From Erwinia sp. JUb26 (GTDB taxonomy: Bacteria; Pseudomonadota; Gammaproteobacteria; Enterobacterales; Enterobacteriaceae), in NCBI RefSeq assembly GCF_003751505.1, contig NZ_RJVB01000004.1, forward strand, positions 361,007 to 425,006: a stretch of DNA of 64,000 nucleotides, written 5' to 3'. A program made the position numbers and the translations under genes. The notes beneath the pieces were generated by a model. It was given only the letters and a program-made list of their open reading frames with translations. It ran no database searches and was not told where the DNA came from. Below are positions 34,485-41,884 of this stretch, in pieces. The first letter of the stretch is position 1; each line of letters opens with the position of its first letter.

Positions 34485-35153
34485 ATGAATTTTGACGTTG
34501 GCTATATGCTGGGGATTATTCCTCAGATCCTGACTTACCTGCCAATCACCCTGTTTATTTCGCTCTGTTCTATCGTGCTGGCGACCGCGCTGGGTGCCGG
34601 GCTGGCCGTTTTGCTGCGGGGTATTCGCCCGCTGGCGCTGTTTGCCCATCTATATATTTCCTTTTTTCGCGGCACGCCGGTACTGGTGCAGCTGCTGATT
34701 ATCTACTTTGGCCTGCCGCAGCTGTTCCCAGTGCTTAACAGCCTGAGCGCCACGCACGCGGTGATCATCGGTCTGAGCCTGAACAGTGCCGCCTATCTGG
34801 CCGAAGTGTTTCGCGCGGCCATTGATTCGGTGGATCGCGGGCAGTGGGAGGCGTCGCTGGCGTCGGGCCTTAGCCACGTGCACGCGGCGAGGCGCATTCT
34901 GCTGCCGCAGGCCTGCCGTAATGCGATTCCCGCCGCCGGAAATATCTGGATTGGCCTGATTAAGAACTCGTCGCTGGCCTTTACCCTCGGGGTGAGTGAG
35001 CTGCTGGCGGGCGGCAAGCTGATCGCCACCGAATCACTGAAGTTCTTCGAAGCCTATTTTGCCGTCGGGCTGGTGTACTGGGCGCTGACCATTGTGCTCA
35101 GCGCGCTACAGCGGCAGCTGGAACGCTATATCGGCAAACCTTACGTCCTCTGA
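34485..35153 (+). CDS. Polar amino acid ABC importer permease (YxeN-like)
   Basis: A 222-residue HisM/TcyB-type permease. 'PITLFISLCSIVLATALGAGLAVL', 'SFFRGTPVLVQLLIIYFGLP' and the EAA loop 'SVDRGQWEASLASGLSHVHAARRILLPQA' are typical. It has the standard length for a homodimeric permease, unlike the longer permease at 8852. It follows the ATPase gene by 23 bp. Confidence 0.9.
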   Translation: MNFDVGYMLGIIPQILTYLPITLFISLCSIVLATALGAGLAVLLRGIRPLALFAHLYISFFRGTPVLVQLLIIYFGLPQLFPVLNSLSATHAVIIGLSLNSAAYLAEVFRAAIDSVDRGQWEASLASGLSHVHAARRILLPQACRNAIPAAGNIWIGLIKNSSLAFTLGVSELLAGGKLIATESLKFFEAYFAVGLVYWALTIVLSALQRQLERYIGKPYVL

Positions 35154-35172
35154 CTAACCGGGAAAAACAATA

Positions 35173-35964
35173 ATGAAAGGGTACAAATTTGCACTAATTG
35201 CCGGCGCGCTGGCACTGCTGAGCGGCTGCGACAATGCCGCCGATAAATCTGCGGAACAGCCGGTGCTGAGGGTGGGTGCCACGCCGGACGGCTATCCGCA
35301 CTATTTTAAGCAGGGGAACGAAATCAAAGGCTTCAGCGCTGAGATCCTGCAGGCGGTGGCGGAGAAAATTCACTACAAAATCGAGTGGGTGACTTCCGAC
35401 TGGGTCGGGGTGCTGGGCTCGCTGGAAACCGGCAAGGTGGACACGGTGGGCAATTTCGCCGACACGCCGGAGCGACGTAAGAAATACGATTACAGCGTGC
35501 CGTACTACTATTCGGCCGCCGCGCTGGCGGTGAGCGTTAATAACAACAGTATTCACGGGCTGAGTGACATGGCCGGAAAAACCGTGGCCGCCGAACTCGG
35601 CTCGAACTATGCCAAAGTGCTGAAGGAGTTCGACCCGGAAAACAAAATCAAGCTGGTGACCTTCGAAGGGTCCGACGTGGTGTTTAACAGCGTGGCACAG
35701 GGCAAGGTGGATGCTTTTGTCTCCGGTCAGGTGATCCTGCTGGGGCAGATCAAGCATAAGAATCTGCCGCTGAAGGTGGTGGGTGAAACCTTTGGCGAGA
35801 AGCAGGTGGCGCTGCCGTTCCGCAAAGATGCACGCGGTGAGGAGCTGAAGGCGAAGGTGGATAAAGCGCTGACCGAGTTGCGCGCCGACGGCACGCTGAA
35901 GAAGATCTCCGAGAAATGGTTTGATACCGATCTCACCGTCAGCACCCAACCGGCTAAGGGGTAA
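35173..35964 (+). CDS. Amino acid-binding lipoprotein of ABC importer (YxeM/TcyA-like)
   Basis: A 263-residue solute-binding protein. Its lipoprotein signal peptide ends 'LALLSGC', so Cys19 should be lipidated, which is common in Gram-positive importers but less so in enterobacterial ones. 'ILQAVAEKIHYKIEW', 'GSLETGKVDTVGNFADTPERR', 'KTVAAELGSNYAKVL' and 'LTELRADGTLKKISEKWF' are the HisJ/FliY fold. From memory the sequence resembles the Bacillus YxeM/TcyJ-type proteins. The expected ligand is a cysteine derivative (inference). Confidence 0.88.
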   Translation: MKGYKFALIAGALALLSGCDNAADKSAEQPVLRVGATPDGYPHYFKQGNEIKGFSAEILQAVAEKIHYKIEWVTSDWVGVLGSLETGKVDTVGNFADTPERRKKYDYSVPYYYSAAALAVSVNNNSIHGLSDMAGKTVAAELGSNYAKVLKEFDPENKIKLVTFEGSDVVFNSVAQGKVDAFVSGQVILLGQIKHKNLPLKVVGETFGEKQVALPFRKDARGEELKAKVDKALTELRADGTLKKISEKWFDTDLTVSTQPAKG

Positions 35965-35967
35965 ATT

Positions 35968-37275
35968 ATGTCACTGCATCTGGCGCTGTTTCTGGAAACT
36001 ACCGGCTGTCACTATGCGGGCTGGCGGATGCCCGGCGCGGCAAAACCGAACCCCACCGACTGGCCGCTGATTAAATCACTGGCGCAAAAGGCCGAGGCGG
36101 CAAAGTTCGATCTGATCTTTATGGCTGACAAGCTGTCGATTGATGATGTATACGGCGACAGCGTGACCGAAGCGGTGCGCCATCGCGTGACCGAGCGGCC
36201 GGAACCGTTCACCGTGCTCTCTGCGCTGGGCGCGGTCACCGATAAAATCGGCCTGGCCGGGACCATTTCCAGCTCGGTGATCCAACCGTTTGCCGCTGCG
36301 CGCACCCTGGCGACGCTGGATCATCTGACCGGCGGGCGTGCCGGCTGGAACGTGGTGACCTCGACCAGCGATGCCGAAGCGGCCAATTTTGGTCAGACGC
36401 TGCTGAGCCACGAACAGCGGTACGAAAAGGCGGAAGCGTTTATCGAAGCGGTCCGCACGCTGTGGGACAGCTGGGCGGATGATGCGATTATCGGCGATCG
36501 TGAAAACGGTATCTACGCGGACGGCAGCCGGATCCGCTATGCCGGCATTGATAACGACTGGTTCAGCAGCCGCGGGCCGCTGAATATTTCCCGCCCGCCG
36601 CAGGGGCATCCGGTGACCTTTCAGGCCGGTGGTTCAGGGCCGTTTATGGAGCTGGCGGCACGCACGGCGGATGCGGTGTTTGCCGCAGAAAAACCCGATC
36701 TGGCCTCGGCACAGGCCTGGTATGCCGCAGTCAAAGCGCGGGTGGTGGCCCACGGTCGAACGCCAGACAGCCTGAAGATCCTGCCCGGCTTACAGCCGGT
36801 GATTGGCCGTACGCAGAAGGAGGCCGACGATCTGCTGGCTGAGCTGAAGCAGCTGCATCATCCGCTGGCCACCCTGACCCATCTTTCGAACACCATGAAC
36901 TACGACTGGGCGCAGCACGATCTTGACGGCCCGGTGCCGGACATCGTCGGCCAGCTGGCGAGAAAAGAGCGCTTTGCGCCGATGCTGAGCCATGCGAGAG
37001 AGCAGGGGATGACCGTGCGGCAGTTTACCAAATGGGTCGCCGGCTCCGGATTTATCGTGGCGGGAACCGCGCAGTCGCTTGCGGCGCGTATCGCCGAGTG
37101 GTATCAGCAGCGTGCGGTGGATGGCTTTGTAGTGATGCCGCCGTGGATACCGGAAGCCTCGGATGCCTTTTTCAACGAGGTGGTGCCGCTGTTGCAGGAA
37201 AGGGGCGTGTTCCGCACAGCGTATCAGGCCGATACGCTGCGCGGTCATTTAGGCCTGGAGCGCCCGGCGGGTTAA
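35968..37275 (+). CDS. FMNH2-dependent monooxygenase, NtaA/SnaA/DszA family
   Basis: A 435-residue class C flavin monooxygenase, paralogous to the protein at 6606-7955 ('TGCHYAGWRMPGA', 'KFDLIFMADKLS', 'TGGRAGWNVVTSTSD', 'FQAGGSGPFMELA'). It is the last gene of an ABC importer operon, 3 bp after the binding-protein gene. A reduced-flavin supply enzyme is not encoded nearby. By analogy with YxeK/YtnJ-type enzymes it may oxidise an imported S-substituted cysteine or related compound to release usable sulfur (inference). The 3' end overlaps the convergent TetR gene by 4 bp. Confidence 0.88.
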   Translation: MSLHLALFLETTGCHYAGWRMPGAAKPNPTDWPLIKSLAQKAEAAKFDLIFMADKLSIDDVYGDSVTEAVRHRVTERPEPFTVLSALGAVTDKIGLAGTISSSVIQPFAAARTLATLDHLTGGRAGWNVVTSTSDAEAANFGQTLLSHEQRYEKAEAFIEAVRTLWDSWADDAIIGDRENGIYADGSRIRYAGIDNDWFSSRGPLNISRPPQGHPVTFQAGGSGPFMELAARTADAVFAAEKPDLASAQAWYAAVKARVVAHGRTPDSLKILPGLQPVIGRTQKEADDLLAELKQLHHPLATLTHLSNTMNYDWAQHDLDGPVPDIVGQLARKERFAPMLSHAREQGMTVRQFTKWVAGSGFIVAGTAQSLAARIAEWYQQRAVDGFVVMPPWIPEASDAFFNEVVPLLQERGVFRTAYQADTLRGHLGLERPAG

Positions 37276-37922
37276 TGAATGCCGAGCTTGCTGAGCGTTG
37301 GCCACTGCAGCATCAGCGTATCCACCAGCGCGTTTAGTTCCGCTTCCGTCGCGCCTTCGCGGGCGCGTACGGACATCCCCTGCAGCAGGCAGCCCAGCCA
37401 GGCGGCAATCGCGTTTACGTTGGTACGCGCATCCAGTTCTCCGGCGGCCTGACGGTCCTGCAGAAACTCCAGCAGATTTTGTTCCTGATTATCGTGACGC
37501 CTGCGCAGCATTTTCGCCACGTCTTCTGAGCTGGCGGAAAGGCCTGTTGAGGTACAGATAAAGAAGCAGCCACCCGGTTTTTCACTGTCGGTAAAACAGG
37601 CCGCCGTTGAGCGGAAGTAGTTCTCCACGCCACTGGCCACGCAGCTGTCCGGGCAGGTGAGCGCTGCGGCGCTTTTGCTGGCGAACTGCTCGGTATAGCG
37701 ATCCACCGCCGCGCGGAACATGCCCTCTTTATTGGTAAATTCAGCATACAGCGTGGGCGCTTTTGCGCCGGTTGCCGCTACCAGATCAGCCAGAGAAGTG
37801 GCTTCGTAGCCATGACGCCAGAACAGCTCCAGCGCAATATCCAGCGCCGCTTCCCGATCGAAGGTCTTTGGCCGTCCCCGGCCTTTACGTGTTGCCGCGT
37901 CCTGCTCAGTCGTCGTCATCAT
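37272..37922 (-). CDS. TetR-family transcriptional regulator
   Basis: A 216-residue TetR/AcrR regulator. After a polar tail the DNA-binding domain runs from 'GRPKTFDREAALDIALELFWRHGYEATSLADLVAATGAKAPTLYAEFTNKEGMF' (about 14-68), followed by an all-helical ligand domain with several Cys residues (TCPDSCVAS; GGCFFIC). I choose the ATG pair at 37922 next to GAGGA; the longer GTG frame would place that Shine-Dalgarno sequence inside the gene. It is divergent from two small secreted-protein genes. Boxes with an AATTATC(G/A)ATC core lie in its own promoter region and before the neighbours, making these the likely targets. Confidence 0.88.
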   Translation of the reverse strand: MMTTTEQDAATRKGRGRPKTFDREAALDIALELFWRHGYEATSLADLVAATGAKAPTLYAEFTNKEGMFRAAVDRYTEQFASKSAAALTCPDSCVASGVENYFRSTAACFTDSEKPGGCFFICTSTGLSASSEDVAKMLRRRHDNQEQNLLEFLQDRQAAGELDARTNVNAIAAWLGCLLQGMSVRAREGATEAELNALVDTLMLQWPTLSKLGIH

Positions 37923-37953
37923 TCCTCGCTTAGCATTACCGCACAAAAGATTA

Positions 37954-37970
37954 AATTATCAATCAGTATA
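37954..37970. promoter_or_regulatory. Degenerate copy of the TetR box
   Basis: AATTATCAATCAGTATA resembles the exact 17-bp repeats at 38077 and 38134 (the first 7 bases and several later ones agree) and lies 32 bp upstream of the TetR start, suggesting autoregulation. Confidence 0.4.
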
Positions 37971-38076
37971 AAAACATTGACGGGCGCTGTCGAGCGGTAC
38001 GTTATGGCGGATTTCGTCTGACGTTTTGCAAAAAAGTGCTCACTAAAAAATAACAAATTCAATGAATTGCCCATTA

Positions 38077-38093
38077 AATTATCGATCGTTAAT
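38077..38093. promoter_or_regulatory. TetR operator candidate, copy 1
   Basis: AATTATCGATCGTTAAT, an imperfect palindrome around CGATCG, repeated exactly at 38134-38150. It lies 107 bp upstream of the first small secreted-protein gene. Confidence 0.65.
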
Positions 38094-38133
38094 AAAATCA
38101 CATTGACGGTGCGCGTAACGGAAGATAACATTT

Positions 38134-38150
38134 AATTATCGATCGTTAAT
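38134..38150. promoter_or_regulatory. TetR operator candidate, copy 2
   Basis: Second exact copy of AATTATCGATCGTTAAT, offset 57 bp from the first and 50 bp upstream of the first small secreted-protein start, so it probably overlaps the promoter. Confidence 0.65.
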
Positions 38151-38199
38151 TAATAACGACGCCAACTCATTAAACAGCACAAAATCGAGAGTAAATATT

Positions 38200-38457
38200 A
38201 TGAAAACCATTAAAATGTCCATCGCTGCAATCGCTCTGGCTTCCGTCTCTTTCACCGGCTTCGCGGCCGATCTGGTTAACAGTGCGCCTCAACAGCAGCA
38301 ACAGATTGGGGTCGTTTCAGCGGGCGGCGCGTCAAATCTTTCCTCACTGGAAGCGAAACTGGCGGTGAAAGCTGAACAGGCGGGCGCGAAATCTTTCCGG
38401 ATTACCTCCACTTCCGGTGCAAATAAACTGCACGGCACCGCGGTGATCTATCAGTAA
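38200..38457 (+). CDS. Small secreted YdgH/BhsA/McbA-like (DUF1471) protein
   Basis: An 85-residue periplasmic protein with a signal peptide ending 'GFA|AD' (about residue 22). The mature domain 'IGVVSAGGASNLSSLEAKLAVKAEQAGAKSFRITSTSGANKLHGTAVIY' has the YdgH/BhsA-like pattern (beta-alpha-beta fold, final 'GTAxIY'). A run of five Gln lies at the start of the mature part. E. coli relatives respond to stress and affect biofilm or outer-membrane permeability. The promoter carries two exact TetR-type boxes, so the adjacent TetR protein probably controls it. Confidence 0.85.
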   Translation: MKTIKMSIAAIALASVSFTGFAADLVNSAPQQQQQIGVVSAGGASNLSSLEAKLAVKAEQAGAKSFRITSTSGANKLHGTAVIYQ

Positions 38458-38490
38458 TTCATTTTTTCACAGGAAAAGCATCAAGGGGAC

Positions 38491-38751
38491 ATGATGAACA
38501 TCACTAAAACCGCCCTTGTTGCCGTCATCCTGAGCACGATCTCCGGTGCCAGCCTGGCAGCACAAACAGAGGGTTATCTGACGACGGTACAACAGCCGTC
38601 AACCACCAGCTTCGTGACCGGTAGCACCACGCTGGTCGCGCTGAATACCCAGCTGTCGGGTAAGACCACCGCCGTGCCTGCCAGAGCGATTCGCACCGCC
38701 GCGTATACGGAGCCGAATAGCCTGTTGGGCACGACGATCAGCTATCACTGA
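38491..38751 (+). CDS. Small secreted protein, diverged DUF1471-like
   Basis: An 86-residue protein with a signal peptide ending 'GASLAA' (about residue 23). The mature region is Thr/Ser-rich ('TTVQQPSTTSFVTGSTTLVALNTQLSGKT') and ends 'SLLGTTISYH', recalling the C-terminal 'GTAxIY' of the preceding protein, so it is probably a diverged tandem duplicate (inference). It follows by 33 bp with GGGGA as ribosome binding site and is closed by a strong terminator, making a two-gene operon. Confidence 0.75.
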   Translation: MMNITKTALVAVILSTISGASLAAQTEGYLTTVQQPSTTSFVTGSTTLVALNTQLSGKTTAVPARAIRTAAYTEPNSLLGTTISYH

Positions 38752-38768
38752 TACCGACTGACTTCATA

Positions 38769-38798
38769 AGCGCCGCTTTTAACAGCGGCGCTTTTTTT
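38769..38798 (+). terminator. Rho-independent terminator
   Basis: AGCGCCGCT-TTTAAC-AGCGGCGCT, a perfect 9-bp stem running into a T-tract to 38798. Confidence 0.95.
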
Positions 38799-38849
38799 GT
38801 TTCAGTAAGTTACGTACTATCCTCATACCGACAGTAAAGGGATTTTAAA

Positions 38850-39173
38850 ATGCGTATTTTTGGCTATATCAGCGAGCAGGAAAGTCGACATTCAGGCAGC
38901 GGAACACCTTTTCTACCCGTCTATAGCCACCTGTCTGCGCCCATTCAAGCCCGTGCAGACGCGATTCTGGATGCGGTTGCCCGCCTGGTGCTGCACTTCC
39001 AGCTGCTGGCGGAAGGAGATGCCTGGCGGCTGCAAACCGAAACCTTCATCAACTGCCCGGATAAGGCCACCCGCCTCAAGCTGCTGCCGTACTGGCTGTT
39101 GATCCGCACGGCAAGCGGGATTATCCGTCGCCGTACCCTCGCGGCCATTCAGCGCCAGCTTTCCCCCACCTGA
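38850..39173 (+). CDS. Hypothetical protein, 107 residues
   Basis: I do not recognise this protein. It has no signal peptide, a helical middle ('IQARADAILDAVARLVLHFQLLAEGDAWRLQTETF') and a basic C-terminal part ('IIRRRTLAAIQRQL'). AAAGGG lies 8 nt before the ATG. It sits alone between a terminator and the feaB-like gene. Codon use looks like its neighbours, so it is more likely real than not. Confidence 0.5.
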   Translation: MRIFGYISEQESRHSGSGTPFLPVYSHLSAPIQARADAILDAVARLVLHFQLLAEGDAWRLQTETFINCPDKATRLKLLPYWLLIRTASGIIRRRTLAAIQRQLSPT

Positions 39174-39338
39174 ATACGGCTTTTCGGGCCTTCACGCGCC
39201 GTCAGGCCGCAGCAAAGCACGCAAGCTCAAACAGAAGATCCCGCAGTTAACGCAGATTGTTAGCGTGGTAAATCCAGCGGCCACGGTCCGACAGCATCCT
39301 GGCCCGCAGGCCAATCTTTTTCTTAAAAGGGACTTCTT

Positions 39339-40826
39339 ATGACTCAGGTAAAACTCCTTGCGGTAGTTGATGCGTTTTTACAGCGCGAACACGGTCATTT
39401 TATTAATGGACTGAGCCAGCCGGGAGGCGGTGCGCTGCGTCCGGTGGTCAATCCAGCGACGGGGCAGGAAATTGCCCGCGTTCACGACGGCTGTGCGGAA
39501 GATGTTTCCGCAGCTATGGCAGCGGCGCAGCAGGCTTTTCGCGGCAGCTGGGCGGAGATGACCGCACTGGGACGGGGAAAGCTGCTGCTGAAGCTGGCCG
39601 ATGCGATGGAACAGCATCGTGAGGAGCTGGCGCAGATAGAAACGCTGTGCTCCGGGAAAGCCATTACGCTGTCACGCGAGCTGGAGGTGGATCAGGCAGT
39701 GGCGTTTCTGCGCTACTTTGCCGGCTGGGCCGGAAAAATCTGCGGCGAAACCACCGAAATTTCCCTGCCGCCGCGCGGCGGTGAAAAGTACCGGGGATTC
39801 ACCCTGCGTGAGCCGCTTGGCGTGGTGGTCGGCATTATCCCCTGGAACTTTTCGATCATGATTGCCATCTGGAAAATGGCGGCCGCGCTGGTGTGCGGCT
39901 GTACCGTGGTGCTGAAACCCAGCGAATTCACCCCGCTGACCATGCTGCGCGTGGCGCAGCTGGCGGCGGATGCGGGATTCCCGCCTGGTGCGATTAACGT
40001 GGTGAACGGCAACGGCGGGCTGCTGGGACCGATGCTGATCGAACATCCGTTCTGCGCCAAAGTGACCTTCACCGGTTCGGTGCCGACCGGTCGTTCGGTG
40101 GGTAATGCCGCCAGCGCACTGGCGATCCCGGTGACCCTGGAGCTGGGCGGTAAAAACCCCGCGCTGTTCCTGGCGGATATGACGGTGGGCGAGATGGTTG
40201 ACGGCATTATCGAAGCGGGCTATCTCAACCAGGGGCAAATCTGCGCCTCGGCGGAACGTTTCTACCTGCCTGCGGAGAAAATGGATGAGGTACTGAGTGG
40301 GCTGATCCAGCGCCTGGCTCGGCTGAATGTGGCTTCTCCGCTCGATGAAGCGTGCCAGGTTGGTCCGCTGGCCAATAAGGCCCATCTGGAGAAAATACAG
40401 AAGCTGGTGGCACGGGCAAAAGAGGATGGCGATGAGATCCTCTACGGCGGATATTCACCGGAGCGTCCCGGCTACTATTTCCTGCCGACGGTGGTGAAAG
40501 TCCGCAGTGAAAACTCCACGCTGATGCGTGAGGAGACCTTCGGCCCTGTCGGATCGTTTCTTGCGTATCACGACGAGGAAAAGGTATTACAGCAGATCAA
40601 CAACTCGCCGTTTGGCCTGGCCGCCAGCGTCTGGACGCATAATCTGAATAAGGCGATGCGCTACAGTGAGCGGATGCAGGCAGGTATTGTCTGGATCAAT
40701 ATGCACAGCTTACTCGACCCGGCGCTGCCGTTTGGCGGCGTGAAAGGTTCCGGCAACGGGCGCGAGTTCGGCAGCGCATTTATCAATGACTATACGCGTC
40801 TGAAATCGGTAATGATGCGCTACTAG
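39339..40826 (+). CDS. feaB: Phenylacetaldehyde dehydrogenase-like aldehyde dehydrogenase (FeaB type)
   Basis: A 495-residue NAD-dependent aldehyde dehydrogenase. 'GIIPWNFSIMIAIWKMAAALVCGCTVVLKPSE' (cofactor-binding), 'TLELGGKNPALFL' (general-base Glu) and 'GYLNQGQICASAERFYLP' (nucleophilic Cys in the FeaB-like context) are present, and the C-terminus 'SLLDPALPFGGVKGSGNGREFG' agrees with FeaB. FeaB oxidises phenylacetaldehyde from phenylethylamine. No amine oxidase gene adjoins it, so the substrate here could be another aryl- or alkyl-aldehyde. The gene is preceded by AAAGGGA and stands alone. Confidence 0.8.
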   Translation: MTQVKLLAVVDAFLQREHGHFINGLSQPGGGALRPVVNPATGQEIARVHDGCAEDVSAAMAAAQQAFRGSWAEMTALGRGKLLLKLADAMEQHREELAQIETLCSGKAITLSRELEVDQAVAFLRYFAGWAGKICGETTEISLPPRGGEKYRGFTLREPLGVVVGIIPWNFSIMIAIWKMAAALVCGCTVVLKPSEFTPLTMLRVAQLAADAGFPPGAINVVNGNGGLLGPMLIEHPFCAKVTFTGSVPTGRSVGNAASALAIPVTLELGGKNPALFLADMTVGEMVDGIIEAGYLNQGQICASAERFYLPAEKMDEVLSGLIQRLARLNVASPLDEACQVGPLANKAHLEKIQKLVARAKEDGDEILYGGYSPERPGYYFLPTVVKVRSENSTLMREETFGPVGSFLAYHDEEKVLQQINNSPFGLAASVWTHNLNKAMRYSERMQAGIVWINMHSLLDPALPFGGVKGSGNGREFGSAFINDYTRLKSVMMRY

Positions 40827-40924
40827 CCTTCCGCAGGGCGATAATGGCATCGCCCGTTTTACTTCCCCCAAGTTCACCCCGTTCTGAAACGCCTGTCCTG
40901 CCCGATAACCCTGCCGGAGTGAGG

Positions 40925-41878
40925 TTAGCCCCTTTCAAGCCGATAGCTGTTATCCAGCAGTCTGAAACTGAACTGCCGCTGTGAAGAACAGATCACCCGG
41001 CGATCCCGGGTCACAAAAATCGCTTCAATCTGCGGGATATCAGCAAGATAAATCAGGCTTTTCTCCACGCCCATGCCATACAGCAGCGTGGTGTAAATAT
41101 CGCCGTCAATTGACTCTCTCGACACCACGGTCACGCTCAGCAGTTCGTTATCCAGCGGATAGCCGCTGCGCGGGTCGAGAATATGGTGATAGCACCGTCC
41201 GTCGAGTTCGAAGTAGCGCTCATAGACGCCGGAAGTGACCACCGAGCGGTTGATCGCCTCAATCACGCCAATCAGCGCATCTTCCCCGGCGAACGGCTGC
41301 TTCAGGCCGATGTCCCAGCACCGTTCCGTCCGGTGGCCGAGCGTCTGCACATTGCCGCCGAGGTTAATCAGCGCGTCATCCACCTGCTGCTGGCGCAGAT
41401 AGTCGCGCACCGCGTCGGCGATCCAGCCTTTGGCAATTGCCCCAAGATCGATTTCCATGCCTGGCTGATGCAGAAACACGCTGTGGGTGTCATCGTCGAG
41501 GGAGATCCCGTCGGGCCGGGTGAGCGCCAGTAACGCTTCAAGTTCCGCTTTCGGCGGCACGCTGTTGCCCTGAAAACCGATTTTCCAGCGCTTCACCAGC
41601 GGTCCAATCGCGAAATTAAATGCGCTTCCGGGCAGCAGGCTGACAGCGTGAGCGCGCTTGATCAGTTGATACACCGGTGGGCTGACGGCGACCGGATGGC
41701 GGCCCGCCGCGTGGTTAATCGCCATCACCTCCGAGTCGGGGCGATTGACGGTGAGCCGATTTTCCTGCTGTTTGATAAGCCGGAATACCCCGCGCGCCAG
41801 CGTTTCATCGTGCTCAAACAGCTTGAGCACGATCGGGGAACCCATCATCACTGAGGAAAAGGTGTAGATCCCGTCCAC
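40925..41878 (-). CDS. apbE: ApbE-type FAD:protein FMN transferase, cytosolic
   Basis: A 317-residue flavin transferase. 'GMEIDLGAIAKGWIADAVRDYL' and 'ALINLGGNVQTLG' are the family's flavin/Mg-binding motifs, and 'GDIYTTLLYGMG' is the usual late motif (here T for the more common A/S). ApbE links FMN to a Thr in D-x-x-[ST]-G-A-[ST]. There is no signal peptide, in keeping with a cytosolic target. The gene lies 6 bp downstream of the reductase, which carries exactly such a motif (DAITGAT), so this is its dedicated maturase. Confidence 0.92.
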   Translation of the reverse strand: MDGIYTFSSVMMGSPIVLKLFEHDETLARGVFRLIKQQENRLTVNRPDSEVMAINHAAGRHPVAVSPPVYQLIKRAHAVSLLPGSAFNFAIGPLVKRWKIGFQGNSVPPKAELEALLALTRPDGISLDDDTHSVFLHQPGMEIDLGAIAKGWIADAVRDYLRQQQVDDALINLGGNVQTLGHRTERCWDIGLKQPFAGEDALIGVIEAINRSVVTSGVYERYFELDGRCYHHILDPRSGYPLDNELLSVTVVSRESIDGDIYTTLLYGMGVEKSLIYLADIPQIEAIFVTRDRRVICSSQRQFSFRLLDNSYRLERG

Positions 41879-41884
41879 CGGATG

